A stretch of DNA of 64,000 nucleotides from Chitinophagaceae bacterium (lineage in GTDB: Bacteria > Bacteroidota > Bacteroidia > Chitinophagales > Chitinophagaceae). Below, piece after piece: positions 36,005-44,783 of the stretch (its first letter is position 1; each line of letters begins with the position of its first letter). A model generated the notes under the pieces. That model ran no database searches. It was given only the letters and a program-made list of their open reading frames with translations, and was not told where the DNA came from. Position numbers and translations under genes: made by a program. The DNA lies in contig JADKKJ010000011.1 in the NCBI GenBank assembly GCA_016720565.1, positions 1,240,001 through 1,304,000 of the forward strand. Reading direction: 5' to 3'.

Positions 36005-36774
36005 AAGTCCTGATCCTTGCCGGCGGCTTTGGTACCCGGCTATCTGAAGAAACAGAGATGCGACCTAAACCCATGATCCAGATCGGTGATAAACCCATAC
36101 TCTGGCATATCATGAAGATCTATTCTCATTATGGATTTAATGAGTTTGTCCTGCTGACGGGCTATAAATCCCATATGATCAAAGAATATTTTGCCAACTA
36201 TTACCTGTTCAATTCTGATGTAACCTTTGACCTGGGGAATAATTCGATGGAGATCCATCGCAATGAAGCAGAGTCATGGAAGGTAACAGTGCTGGATACA
36301 GGATTGGAGACCATGACCGGTGGCCGGATCAAAAAAGCGAAAGACTATATAGGCAATGAACCTTTTTTACTGACCTACGGAGATGGTGTTTGTGATGTGG
36401 ACATATCCGAGATCGTTAAATTCCATCGTGAGCATGGGAAAAAAGTGACCATGACGGCTGTGCAACCCGAAGGAAGATTCGGATTACTGAATATTGAGGA
36501 AGGGGATACCATCACCCGTTTTGAAGAGAAGCCGAAAGGCGATGGAGGATGGATCAATGGAGGCTTTTTTGTATGTGAACCTTCGGTGATGGATTATATA
36601 GATGGAAACTCCACCGTATTTGAACAGCAGCCCCTGATGAAACTGGCAGCAGATCATGAGTTAATTGCCTATAAGCATCATGGTTTCTGGAAATGTATGG
36701 ATACGAACCGCGACCGTACACAACTCATCGATCTTTGGACTTCTAACCAGGCAAAATGGAAAAAATGGCATTGA
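36001..36774 (+). CDS. rfbF: Glucose-1-phosphate cytidylyltransferase
   Basis: 257 residues, exactly the family size. KVLILAGGFGTRLSEETEMRPKPMIQIGDKPILWHIMKIY-type start (split here: LAGGFGTRLSEET, MRPKPMIQIG), LLTYGDGVCDVDI, EKPKGDGGWINGGFF and KHHGFWKCMDTNRDRT are diagnostic for RfbF. It makes CDP-glucose, the entry into CDP-linked 6-deoxyhexoses. Coupled to the dehydratase gene by an overlap of 19 bp. Confidence 0.95.
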   Translation: MKVLILAGGFGTRLSEETEMRPKPMIQIGDKPILWHIMKIYSHYGFNEFVLLTGYKSHMIKEYFANYYLFNSDVTFDLGNNSMEIHRNEAESWKVTVLDTGLETMTGGRIKKAKDYIGNEPFLLTYGDGVCDVDISEIVKFHREHGKKVTMTAVQPEGRFGLLNIEEGDTITRFEEKPKGDGGWINGGFFVCEPSVMDYIDGNSTVFEQQPLMKLAADHELIAYKHHGFWKCMDTNRDRTQLIDLWTSNQAKWKKWH

Positions 36775-37886
36775 CATTATTCGGCGATATCTATCGCAAT
36801 AAAAAAATTATTGTTACCGGTAATACCGGCTTCAAGGGTTCCTGGCTATCTGCCTGGTTGCAGAATATGGGAGCGCAGGTAACCGGATTTTCCGACCGCA
36901 TACCCACCGAGCCCTCATTTTATGTGGCCACCGGGCTGGACAAGCAGGTGAACCAGGTATGGGGCGATATCCGCGACCTCGCTGCAGTCACTCAACTTAT
37001 AAAAACGGTTAAACCGGATTTTGTTTTTCACCTGGCCGCACAGGCATTAGTAAAACAATCTTTGCAGGATCCGCTGGAGACATTTACCGTGAACGCGATA
37101 GGCACGGGTAATTTATTAAATGCATTAAAGGAAGTCAACCATCCCTGCTCGGTTGTTTTTATAACCAGTGATAAATGTTATGAGAATGTAGAATGGGTAT
37201 GGGGTTATAAAGAAACGGATCGTCTTGGAGGGAAAGATCCATACAGCGCTTCTAAAGCAGCCGCTGAAATTATTTTTCATTCTTTCTTTCATACTTATTT
37301 TTCCAAACAGGATCATATACGAATGGCAACGGCCCGCGCCGGAAATGTTATTGGCGGGGGCGATTGGGCACCGGACCGTATCGTACCGGATTGTATCCGC
37401 AAATGGTCGGTCAATGAGACCGTTAATATCCGCAGGCCCAATAGTACACGTCCATGGCAACATGTATTGGAACCATTGGGTGGTTATTTATTATTAGGTG
37501 CCCAATTGGCCAGCGATCCTAAAAAGGTACATGGAGAGTCATTTAATTTCGGACCTCCTGCCAACCAGGATTATAAAGTGGGAGAACTGATCATGGACCT
37601 GGCTCGTTACTGGACCGGTACTGATGCAGCCAAACTGATAAACATAGACGAGGACCATTCTTTTTATGAAGCAGGTCTTCTGAAACTAAATACGGATAAG
37701 GCGCTGGCCATGCTGAAATGGCAACCCTGCCTGAATTACGGCGAGACCATGCAACTGACAGGGGAGTGGTATGATTATTTTTATAAAAATAATCCAGACG
37801 CTTTTTCGCTTCATGATTTCTCCCTTCAGCAGGTAAAGCTATTCCTGCAACTGGCCGCTGATAAACATTTACAATGGATGTACTGA
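36756..37886 (+). CDS. rfbG: CDP-glucose 4,6-dehydratase
   Basis: 376 residues. Extended SDR with IVTGNTGFKGSWLSAWLQ, HLAAQALVKQSLQDPLETF, VWGYKETDRLGGKDPYSASK (catalytic Tyr/Lys) and RAGNVIGGGDWAPDRIVPD, all diagnostic of RfbG. It produces CDP-4-keto-6-deoxyglucose. No RfbH (C3 dehydratase) gene is present, so the usual 3,6-dideoxyhexose branch is not encoded here. The 3' end overlaps the epimerase-like gene by 13 bp. Confidence 0.95.
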   Translation: MEKMALTLFGDIYRNKKIIVTGNTGFKGSWLSAWLQNMGAQVTGFSDRIPTEPSFYVATGLDKQVNQVWGDIRDLAAVTQLIKTVKPDFVFHLAAQALVKQSLQDPLETFTVNAIGTGNLLNALKEVNHPCSVVFITSDKCYENVEWVWGYKETDRLGGKDPYSASKAAAEIIFHSFFHTYFSKQDHIRMATARAGNVIGGGDWAPDRIVPDCIRKWSVNETVNIRRPNSTRPWQHVLEPLGGYLLLGAQLASDPKKVHGESFNFGPPANQDYKVGELIMDLARYWTGTDAAKLINIDEDHSFYEAGLLKLNTDKALAMLKWQPCLNYGETMQLTGEWYDYFYKNNPDAFSLHDFSLQQVKLFLQLAADKHLQWMY

Positions 37887-38305
37887 TAAAAGGAGTTTAC
37901 TGGTCGGAGGCAAAGCATATTGCCACTCCATCCGGTGATATCTTTCACATCATGCGGAAAGATGTAGAAAGTTATAATGGCTTTGGGGAGGTATATATAT
38001 CAACGGTGAAGCAGGGAGCCATTAAAGGCTGGAAGAAACATACGCGGATGCGATTGAATATTGTGGTGCCTTCGGGCTCCATCCGTTTTGTAGTTTATAA
38101 TCCAGAAACAAAAGAGAAGGCAGCTATCCTTATTTCACCGGAGAATTATAAAAGGCTGACAGTGGAACCCGGCATCTGGATGGCTTTCAGGGGAGAATCG
38201 CCGGGCACTTCCTTTTTAGTAAATTTTGCAGACATCCCGCACGACCCCTCAGAGGCAGAATCACTGGGCCTGGATCAGCCACCTGTAGATCATGACTGGC
38301 AATAA
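37874..38305 (+). CDS. RmlC-like (dTDP-4-dehydrorhamnose 3,5-epimerase-like) CDP-sugar epimerase
   Basis: 143 residues, a compact RmlC-type cupin shorter than typical RmlC (about 180). GAIKGWKKHTRMRLNIVVPSG fits the RmlC strand bearing the catalytic His, and VEPGIWMAFRGESPGT fits the later active-site strand. Placed between CDP-glucose 4,6-dehydratase and a reductase, it should epimerise CDP-4-keto-6-deoxyglucose at C3, C5 or both. That would give a CDP-6-deoxyhexose of altro, gulo or similar configuration. Overlaps the next gene by 14 bp. Confidence 0.8.
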   Translation: MDVLIKGVYWSEAKHIATPSGDIFHIMRKDVESYNGFGEVYISTVKQGAIKGWKKHTRMRLNIVVPSGSIRFVVYNPETKEKAAILISPENYKRLTVEPGIWMAFRGESPGTSFLVNFADIPHDPSEAESLGLDQPPVDHDWQ

Positions 38306-39249
38306 GAATAAAATACTGATAACCGGCGCTTCGGGAAACCTGGGTTCCTGGATGATGGAGCATTTTGCTTCTTCGTTTGAGGTAGTGGGCCTTGCCAGGC
38401 AGGAAGGAGCTGCTTCACCGAATGGCGAACATCGGATGGTATATGCCGATATTACCAATGAGGATCGGCTTAAACAGATCCTTGGTGAAGAGAAGCCTGC
38501 TATTGTTATACACCTGGCTAGCGTGAATGAAAGTTTCCTTCCGGGTTATGCGGATCTGGCCCTCGCGGTAAATGCCGGCGGTACATCAAAATTATTAAGG
38601 GCCTGCGCGGAAATTCCGCTGGAGCGGTTTGTTTATTTTTCAACGTTTCATGTTTATGGAAAAAATAACGGGCTGATAAATGAGGATACTCCTACTGCGC
38701 CTGCAAACGATTATGCCATGACGCATTTATTTGCCGAGCAATACGTGCAGATGCTTGCGGCAGGGAAAATTTCCATTTACGATCTTCCGCCTTTCAAACA
38801 GTTATGGTTGTCCGCTGGATAAGCATAGCAATAAATGGTACCTGCTTTTTAATGATCTCTGCCGGCAGGCCATAGAGAAGAAAGAGCTTAGACTAAGAAC
38901 CAATGGTAAGCCCATGCGGGATTTTATACCTATGAAGCAGGTAGCAGAACTGGTGGAAGCCTGCCTGGCCGAAAAGAGAACGGAGAACAGCATTTTAAAT
39001 CTTGGTTCAGGAATAGCAAGGGATCTTTTGCATGTTACCAAAGAGGTGGCCCTTGCTTACCAGTCCCATTATGGGAAGGAATTACCTCTGTTTATAAATG
39101 AGGAGGATCAGCATAAATACCCGGATGACCTGGTTTTTTCCGTTGAAAAGTTAAAAAGCCTTGTTCCCTTTGAACAGGTGGAAGCTTTTCAGCCTGAGGC
39201 GATAAAGATCTTTCAAAAATTCGGGGATACGGGTTTTTACGATGGATGA
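38292..39249 (+). pseudogene. NAD(P)-dependent sugar 4-reductase/epimerase (SDR), frameshifted
   Basis: The 5' frame reads KILITGASGNLGSWMMEHF, HLASVNESFLPGYADLAL, FVYFSTFHVYG and YAMTHLFAEQY (catalytic Tyr with a His-for-Lys-like spacing; the exact Lys is not obvious). It then breaks after GKISIY and stops at 38822. The remainder (FRLSNSYGCPLDKHSNKWYL to FGDTGFYDG) is in the +1 frame. Deleting one T from the TTT at 38776-38778 would give KISITIFRLSNSYG, a clean join. Restored length is about 319 residues. It is probably the final ketoreductase of the CDP-6-deoxyhexose route. Confidence 0.8.
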
Positions 39250-39341
39250 GCAGTTAAATCTACTTGATTATGGCAGTTTCAGGGGTGGAATATTGAGCCT
39301 GCAGGGCATAGTTTCTACATTTGGGGACTATTCCAATATTC

Positions 39342-40265
39342 ATGAGAAGATTTCTCCAGATACTGCAAAGCGGATTATTCATCTGTTTTAATTTCTTTCT
39401 CCTGCTGACCATTTTCGAGGTCACAGGGAAGGGAAGTTCAATGTCATCCCCTGGATATGGTGCCCCGGTTTATGATAACAAGGAGGAATATGATCCCTCT
39501 CTTCAACGGTTAAATTCCATTTCCAAACTGGCTGATTATTGTGATAGCCTTTATGAGGAAACCGTTTATGCAAATCCAACTACAAGATTTGAATCAACTT
39601 ATCCCGAGATCGTTTCAGATGTTGTAAGAAACAGGTTTTTTCATGGATATTCCTACTACGGGGGAGGCAATAATTACGTTGGCGACCTGTTTGCTTCTTT
39701 TACGAAAAAAGGATTATCAGCCATTGTAATTGCGGATGATATCCTGAAGTTTCCCTTCGCTGCCTGTTCCCAGCAATCTATCGTAATGATGGATGTACTG
39801 GAACAAAAAGGATTTAAGACGCGTAAGGTTGGATTTGCAGGACCTAAAGGAGGCCATTTTTGTTTCGAGACCTATTTTGAAGGCAAATGGCATTTTTATG
39901 ATCCGGATATGGAACCGGATAACCGCCTGCTTTTGGCCTATCAGCGTCCAAGTGTGGCATTCATCGCCAGTCGCCCGGCATTCATGTTACAGGCATACAG
40001 GCAGTACCCGGCGGAAAAGATGACCAGCCTTTTCTCTCATTATTTTTACGGAAAAGTAAATGCCCCGGCAGCGCCAAAGGCTTACTGGTTCCAGGTAATA
40101 ACAAAATTTCTTTCCTATACATTATGGTCCTTCTTCCTTGTACTATTCATTTTAGTTCGCAGAAGGTACCTTAGAACAAGCACGGTAAAACATGTGCGGC
40201 ATAGCCGGATTCATTTCCCCCAATTACAACCAGGATCACCTGGCGCGGTTAACCTCGAGTATTAA
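39342..40265 (+). CDS. Transglutaminase-like membrane protein
   Basis: 307 residues from ATG 39342 (a TTG at 39321 is also in frame). An N-terminal membrane helix (LFICFNFFLLLTIF) is followed by an extracytoplasmic domain with a candidate Cys-His-Asp triad: PFAACSQQSIVMMDVLEQKG, GGHFCFETYFEGKWHFYDPDME. A second membrane helix (YTLWSFFLVLFILV) precedes the end. The fold suggests transglutaminase/peptidase chemistry outside the cell, unusual in a glycan operon. The last 25 codons overlap asnB in another frame, while a TAA in the +1 frame (40186-40188) ends just before asnB, so the true C-terminus may be hidden by an indel. Confidence 0.7.
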   Translation: MRRFLQILQSGLFICFNFFLLLTIFEVTGKGSSMSSPGYGAPVYDNKEEYDPSLQRLNSISKLADYCDSLYEETVYANPTTRFESTYPEIVSDVVRNRFFHGYSYYGGGNNYVGDLFASFTKKGLSAIVIADDILKFPFAACSQQSIVMMDVLEQKGFKTRKVGFAGPKGGHFCFETYFEGKWHFYDPDMEPDNRLLLAYQRPSVAFIASRPAFMLQAYRQYPAEKMTSLFSHYFYGKVNAPAAPKAYWFQVITKFLSYTLWSFFLVLFILVRRRYLRTSTVKHVRHSRIHFPQLQPGSPGAVNLEY

Positions 40266-42048
40266 GCACCGGGGTCCCGATGCGGAAGGTTTCTATTTTG
40301 ATTCCCCCAACCAAATAGGATTAGGTCATCTCCGATTAAGCATTATCGATCTGTCATCGGCTGCTAACCAGCCATTTTTTTCCCATGACGGTCGCTATGT
40401 GATGATCTATAATGGAGAGATCTATAACTATGAAGCCGTAAGGGATAAATATGGGATCCAGCCCAGAACGCATTCGGATTCAGAAATAATACTGGAAGCA
40501 TTTGCCCTAAAAGGGATTGATTGCCTCCAGGACATGAATGGCATGTTCGCCCTGGCCATTTGGGATAAAACAGAAAAACAATTAACCCTTGTACGCGACC
40601 GCTTCGGTAAGAAGCCGGTCGTTTATTACCATAAAGGCAATGATTTTGCGTTCGCTTCAGAGCTCAAGGCCCTGATGACGCTTCCCATTGAAAAGAAAAT
40701 AGATAAAGTTTCCCTGCAGGATTACCTGTTCCTGGAATATATACCCGAAGCAAGATCTATCCTGCAGGACTGTTATAAACTTCCCCGCGGTCATTATATG
40801 ACGGTGAAGGATGGTAAGGTAAACGTGAAGCCTTATTATGTATTCCGGGATAAGATACAGGCAAGACCCCTTCCTGAAAGAAACGAAAATGAGGTGCTGG
40901 ATGAATTTGAATCGCTGCTTTCTTCCGCGGTTAAACTAAGGCAGGTAAGTGATGTTCCTATTGGCGCCTTCCTGAGCGGAGGTACCGATTCTTCCCTGAT
41001 CTGCGCGTTATTTCAGAAACAAAACAGTTCACCCGTCAATACGTTCACCATAGGTTTTGATGTGAAAGGCTATGATGAATCGGAATCTGCAAGGAAGGTG
41101 GCGGCGATCCTAAAGACCAATCACAGGGAATCGCATCTTACAGATCGGAATTCTATTGAAATAGTGGACAGGCTGCCGAAGTTTTATGATGAACCTTTCG
41201 CGGCTCCTTCCACCATACCCAGTTACCTGGTATGCCGGGAGGCAAGAAAGCTGGTGACCGTAGCCATGAGTGGCGATGGAGGGGATGAGTTGTTCATGGG
41301 CTATGGTTATTATGATCTTTACCGAAAAATAAAAACGGCCTTTCGTATCGATCCTGGTGTGGGACGAATGGCCTTATCTGCCCTGTTCAGGGCAAAAGGA
41401 GGCCGGTATGAGAGAGCGGCCCGCATCATGCAGCTCCCGAAGAAAGACCTGTTTGTTCATTTATGGTCAGAGCAGCAGTACATGTATTCTGAAAAAGAAA
41501 TTGGCAGGCTGCTGAACCTCAAAGAGACCCACCTCAGCATCAAAGAACAATGGAGGCAGGTAGATGCGCTTCCGTTGAATGATAATGAAAAAATATCCCT
41601 GTTCGATATAGAGCAATACCTGGCCTATAATCTTTTGTATAAAATGGATTCGGCCTCTATGGCCAATAGCCTGGAGGTACGCAATCCTTATCTTGATTAC
41701 AGGCTCATGGAGTATGGGTATAACCTGCCGGAATCTTTTAAACTGCGTAACGGAACGGCCAAGTACCTGATGAAAAAACTGCTTTGCCGTTATCTGCCTG
41801 AAGAATTGGTTTATCGAAGGAAATGGGGATTCCCGGCACCAGTAGGAAACTGGTTGCAGGGAGAACTGTCCTACCTGATCGATAAATGGCTGGATCCTTC
41901 CCTGATCAGGCAACAGGGAATATTCAATGAATCTATGGTGAAGGAGTATGTTACTGCCTTCCGTTCCGGAAAAACTTTTCATGATAAACGGATCTGGTCG
42001 TTGATCGTTTTCCAGCAATGGTATCATGAGTATATGGTAGGTGAATAG
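40192..42048 (+). CDS. Asparagine-synthase-type amidotransferase (first copy)
   Basis: 618 residues. It begins MCGIAGFISP with the catalytic Cys2 of class II glutaminases, so the start is certain. Glutaminase features: IKHRGPDAEGFYF and MIYNGEIYNYEAV; the synthetase domain has the PP-loop GAFLSGGTDSSLICALF (about 265) and SGDGGDELFMGYGYY. In surface-glycan loci AsnB-like enzymes usually amidate uronic acid carboxyl groups, as WbpS does, rather than make free asparagine. A second copy lies at 49277. It ends in a repeat-rich 109-bp gap. Confidence 0.93.
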   Translation: MCGIAGFISPNYNQDHLARLTSSIKHRGPDAEGFYFDSPNQIGLGHLRLSIIDLSSAANQPFFSHDGRYVMIYNGEIYNYEAVRDKYGIQPRTHSDSEIILEAFALKGIDCLQDMNGMFALAIWDKTEKQLTLVRDRFGKKPVVYYHKGNDFAFASELKALMTLPIEKKIDKVSLQDYLFLEYIPEARSILQDCYKLPRGHYMTVKDGKVNVKPYYVFRDKIQARPLPERNENEVLDEFESLLSSAVKLRQVSDVPIGAFLSGGTDSSLICALFQKQNSSPVNTFTIGFDVKGYDESESARKVAAILKTNHRESHLTDRNSIEIVDRLPKFYDEPFAAPSTIPSYLVCREARKLVTVAMSGDGGDELFMGYGYYDLYRKIKTAFRIDPGVGRMALSALFRAKGGRYERAARIMQLPKKDLFVHLWSEQQYMYSEKEIGRLLNLKETHLSIKEQWRQVDALPLNDNEKISLFDIEQYLAYNLLYKMDSASMANSLEVRNPYLDYRLMEYGYNLPESFKLRNGTAKYLMKKLLCRYLPEELVYRRKWGFPAPVGNWLQGELSYLIDKWLDPSLIRQQGIFNESMVKEYVTAFRSGKTFHDKRIWSLIVFQQWYHEYMVGE

Positions 42049-42123
42049 GTCAATAGGTCAATAAGTCAATGGTCAATAAGGGGATGTTCTTCTCAACAGC
42101 TCAACATCTCAACAGCTCAACTT
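42048..42123 (+). repeat. Hybrid octamer array: GGTCAATA units followed by CTCAACNN units
   Basis: GGTCAATA twice, then degenerate AGTCAATG and GTCAATAA units (42048-42080), a short core ending GGGATGTTCTT, then CTCAACAG, CTCAACAT, CTCAACAG, CTCAACTT (42092-42123). It starts at the asnB stop codon and ends 34 bp before the carbamoyltransferase start. Left and right units differ, unlike the GTTGAG/CTCAAC pairs elsewhere. Confidence 0.88.
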
Positions 42124-42157
42124 TAAATAATAATCAATAATTAAATAACAATAACAG

Positions 42158-43855
42158 ATGAAAATTCTTGCTCTTTATCCTTACATCCATTTGTCTTCGG
42201 CTGCGCTTTTAATAGATGGAAAGATCGTAGCGGCTTCGCCGGAAGAAAGATTTGACCGCCAGAAAATGAGTACGGCTTTCCCGAATAAATCAGCAGCCTG
42301 GTGTTTAAAAAGCCAGGGAGTAAAATGGGAAGACCTTGATATGATCGTGGTACCCTGGAACCCGATGCGTAATGTGAACCATGCTTCCCGCCGATGGGTA
42401 AGTGAAATGAACTGGCGCGGGCAGCTGCTTTCGCATGTACCTATACAGGTGATGCGCGCCATTGATGGTCCGATGGAAAATGAAATGGAGATCCGCTGGG
42501 GAAAGACCCGTATTGTATATATGAATCACCATGAGTGCCACGCGGCCAATGCGTTTTTCCTTTCTCCTTTTGAAGAGGCGGATGTATTGACCATTGATGG
42601 ACATGGAGAAGATGAGACCTGCTTTTTCGGATATGGAAAAGGCAATGACCTGCACCAGAACAGCAATGTGATCTACCCGCATTCCGTGGGATTGTTCTAT
42701 GGAACCTTTACTGATTTCCTGGGATTCACACCCGATGTGGATGAATGGAAAGTAATGGCCCTTTCTTCCTTCTCAAAAGGTCCTAATGAATATGATGCGA
42801 AGATCCGCAGCCTGATCAATCTTACAGACAAAGGCTTTGAACTGGATCTTACTTATTTTGATTATTTTAATTTTGACCGCCGCCCTCATTTTTATCATCA
42901 GAAACTGGTAGACCTGATCGGTCAGCCACGTAAAAGAGATGAACCATTTGAACAAAAACATTTTGAGATCGCCGGGGCCATGCAGCGTGTGTTTGTAGAA
43001 ACAGTAACGCATTTGATGCAGGTTGCCAAAAAACAGGGCAGTGGTTCAGGAAATATAGTAATATCAGGCGGGGCCGCGATGAACTCCTGCTTTAACGGGT
43101 TGATCGATGACCTGGGTATCTATGATAATAGTTCCATTTCCAGTTGCCCGGATGATTCTGGAGTGGCGGTTGGCGCAGCCTTATTGGCCTGGCACCGTTA
43201 TGGTAAACAACCACGCAAAGTGCAGGAACAGGAGCATAACTACTGGGGACCTTCTTATTCCAATGAGGAAATGAAGAAGACCCTGGAGCGTTTTAAAATA
43301 AAATTTGAAGAGCCCAAAGACCTGTATAAAGAGATCGCGCAAGAGATCGCAGATGGAAAACTGGTAGGTTGGATACAGGGCGCGATGGAATTTGGCCACC
43401 GTGCATTGGGTAATCGTTCTATCCTGGCTGACCCGCGCAGTGAGAAAACAAAAAATGTAGTGAATGCAGCGGTTAAATACCGCGAATCATTCCGTCCTTT
43501 CGCACCGGCGGTATTGGCAGAAAAAGCAGAAGACATCTTCGTATTGCGCCCCGGAAGAAAGGTCCGGTTTATGGAAAGAGTAGTGCCGATCAGAAAAGAA
43601 TGGACGGCCAAATTAGGCGCCGTTAATCACGTTGACGATACGGGCAGGGTGCAAACAGTGGAAAGAGAGATCAACCAGCCTTTTTATGACCTGATCAATG
43701 AATTTGGAAAGATCACGGGCGTTCCCGTTTTGCTGAATACTTCCTATAACCTGAATGGTGAACCGATCTGTATGACTCCCGAACATGCCATTCGCACCTT
43801 CTATTCCTGCGGACTGGATATTCTTGTACTTGGAAATTGCGTGGTGCGCAAGTAA
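42158..43855 (+). CDS. Carbamoyltransferase (NodU/CmcH/TobZ family)
   Basis: 565 residues. The N-terminal Kae1-like domain has LSSAALLIDGKIVAASPEERF and HHECHAANAFFLSPF with the conserved metal-binding His residues; GWIQGAMEFGHRALGNRSILADPR and PFAPAVL are typical of the C-terminal YrdC-like/carbamoyl-transfer half. These enzymes use carbamoyl phosphate and ATP to carbamoylate a sugar hydroxyl. In this locus it probably modifies a precursor or the finished glycan. Separated from asnB by an octamer array of 76 bp. Confidence 0.9.
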   Translation: MKILALYPYIHLSSAALLIDGKIVAASPEERFDRQKMSTAFPNKSAAWCLKSQGVKWEDLDMIVVPWNPMRNVNHASRRWVSEMNWRGQLLSHVPIQVMRAIDGPMENEMEIRWGKTRIVYMNHHECHAANAFFLSPFEEADVLTIDGHGEDETCFFGYGKGNDLHQNSNVIYPHSVGLFYGTFTDFLGFTPDVDEWKVMALSSFSKGPNEYDAKIRSLINLTDKGFELDLTYFDYFNFDRRPHFYHQKLVDLIGQPRKRDEPFEQKHFEIAGAMQRVFVETVTHLMQVAKKQGSGSGNIVISGGAAMNSCFNGLIDDLGIYDNSSISSCPDDSGVAVGAALLAWHRYGKQPRKVQEQEHNYWGPSYSNEEMKKTLERFKIKFEEPKDLYKEIAQEIADGKLVGWIQGAMEFGHRALGNRSILADPRSEKTKNVVNAAVKYRESFRPFAPAVLAEKAEDIFVLRPGRKVRFMERVVPIRKEWTAKLGAVNHVDDTGRVQTVEREINQPFYDLINEFGKITGVPVLLNTSYNLNGEPICMTPEHAIRTFYSCGLDILVLGNCVVRK

Positions 43856-43862
43856 TACTAGA

Positions 43863-44783
43863 ATGAATATCCGTAATTTTTTATTCCATCGCGTTTCACC
43901 AGTTACCGATCCGCTCTGGCCGCCCATGCAGCCGGATCTTTTCGAAAAGATCATTCGTTACCTCACCGGTAATTTTAAAGTGGTCTTACTGGAAGACTAT
44001 CTGCGGAACCCTTCCCAGTTTAAAAACGGGAAGAACATTGCTACGGTTTCTTTTGATGATGGTTACCTCGATAACCTGGAGATAGCAGCGCCTATTCTGA
44101 AAAAATACCGCTGTCCTGCTTCTTTTTATGTGGTGACGGATTCAATAGACCAGAATCTTCCAACCTGGACCTATATCACGGACCATGTATTTCAGCAGGA
44201 AAAAAATCAACTAAGTCTTGAAGGCGATCATGTGCCGCCTGCTTTTTTGAACATGGCCTGGTCCAGTACAGCGGAAGGAATTGAATGGGCTAAAAAAGTA
44301 AAACCCTGGATGAAGTCCCTGCCTAATCATCACCGGCAGGCAGTACTGAATGCTTTATTGAAACAGCATAGGGGAAATGATATTCCAAGGAACCTGATGA
44401 TGAACTGGTCGCAGGTGCGTGAACTGGACAGGGCGGGCTTTTATGTATCCTCCCATTCGCATACGCATCCTATGCTGGCCAGTTTGCAGGATGAAAAAGA
44501 GATCCTTGAAGAACTGCAATTATCAGCCAGTATACTGGAGAAACAATTGGGCCACCGGCCATTGACCATTTCTTATCCCATTGGCTCTTTTGATGAAAGA
44601 GTGATAGGTGCAGCCAAACAAGCCGGATACCAATATGGATTGGCCGTGGAGCAGCGATTCTTTCGTACCGGATCAGATAGTGAATTTGCGATTCCCAGGG
44701 TAGAACTTTACCAGGAAGCCTGGTGGAAATCGAGAATGAGGATCAGCGGGCTTTATCAAACAGTTAAAAAACTGGTGAAATGA
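43863..44783 (+). CDS. Polysaccharide deacetylase (NodB/CE4 family)
   Basis: 306 residues from ATG 43863; an upstream in-frame ATG at 43785 lies inside the carbamoyltransferase gene and is rejected. The NodB motif 1 ATVSFDDGYLDN (Asp pair, about 60-71), motif 2 SSHSHTHPML (metal-binding His pair, about 199-208) and SYPIGSFDERV (about 238) are all present. It would remove N-acetyl groups, either from a lipid-linked intermediate or from the exported polymer. No signal peptide is visible, so a cytoplasmic site is likely. Overlaps the next gene (ATGA). Confidence 0.87.
   Translation: MNIRNFLFHRVSPVTDPLWPPMQPDLFEKIIRYLTGNFKVVLLEDYLRNPSQFKNGKNIATVSFDDGYLDNLEIAAPILKKYRCPASFYVVTDSIDQNLPTWTYITDHVFQQEKNQLSLEGDHVPPAFLNMAWSSTAEGIEWAKKVKPWMKSLPNHHRQAVLNALLKQHRGNDIPRNLMMNWSQVRELDRAGFYVSSHSHTHPMLASLQDEKEILEELQLSASILEKQLGHRPLTISYPIGSFDERVIGAAKQAGYQYGLAVEQRFFRTGSDSEFAIPRVELYQEAWWKSRMRISGLYQTVKKLVK

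Noticed and set aside
39243..39391. A 49-codon open frame beginning MDEQLNLLDYG that overlaps the reductase stop
   Set aside because: It overlaps the transglutaminase-like gene by about 50 bp, has no recognisable motif and is too short to distinguish from chance; it does not continue that protein in frame.
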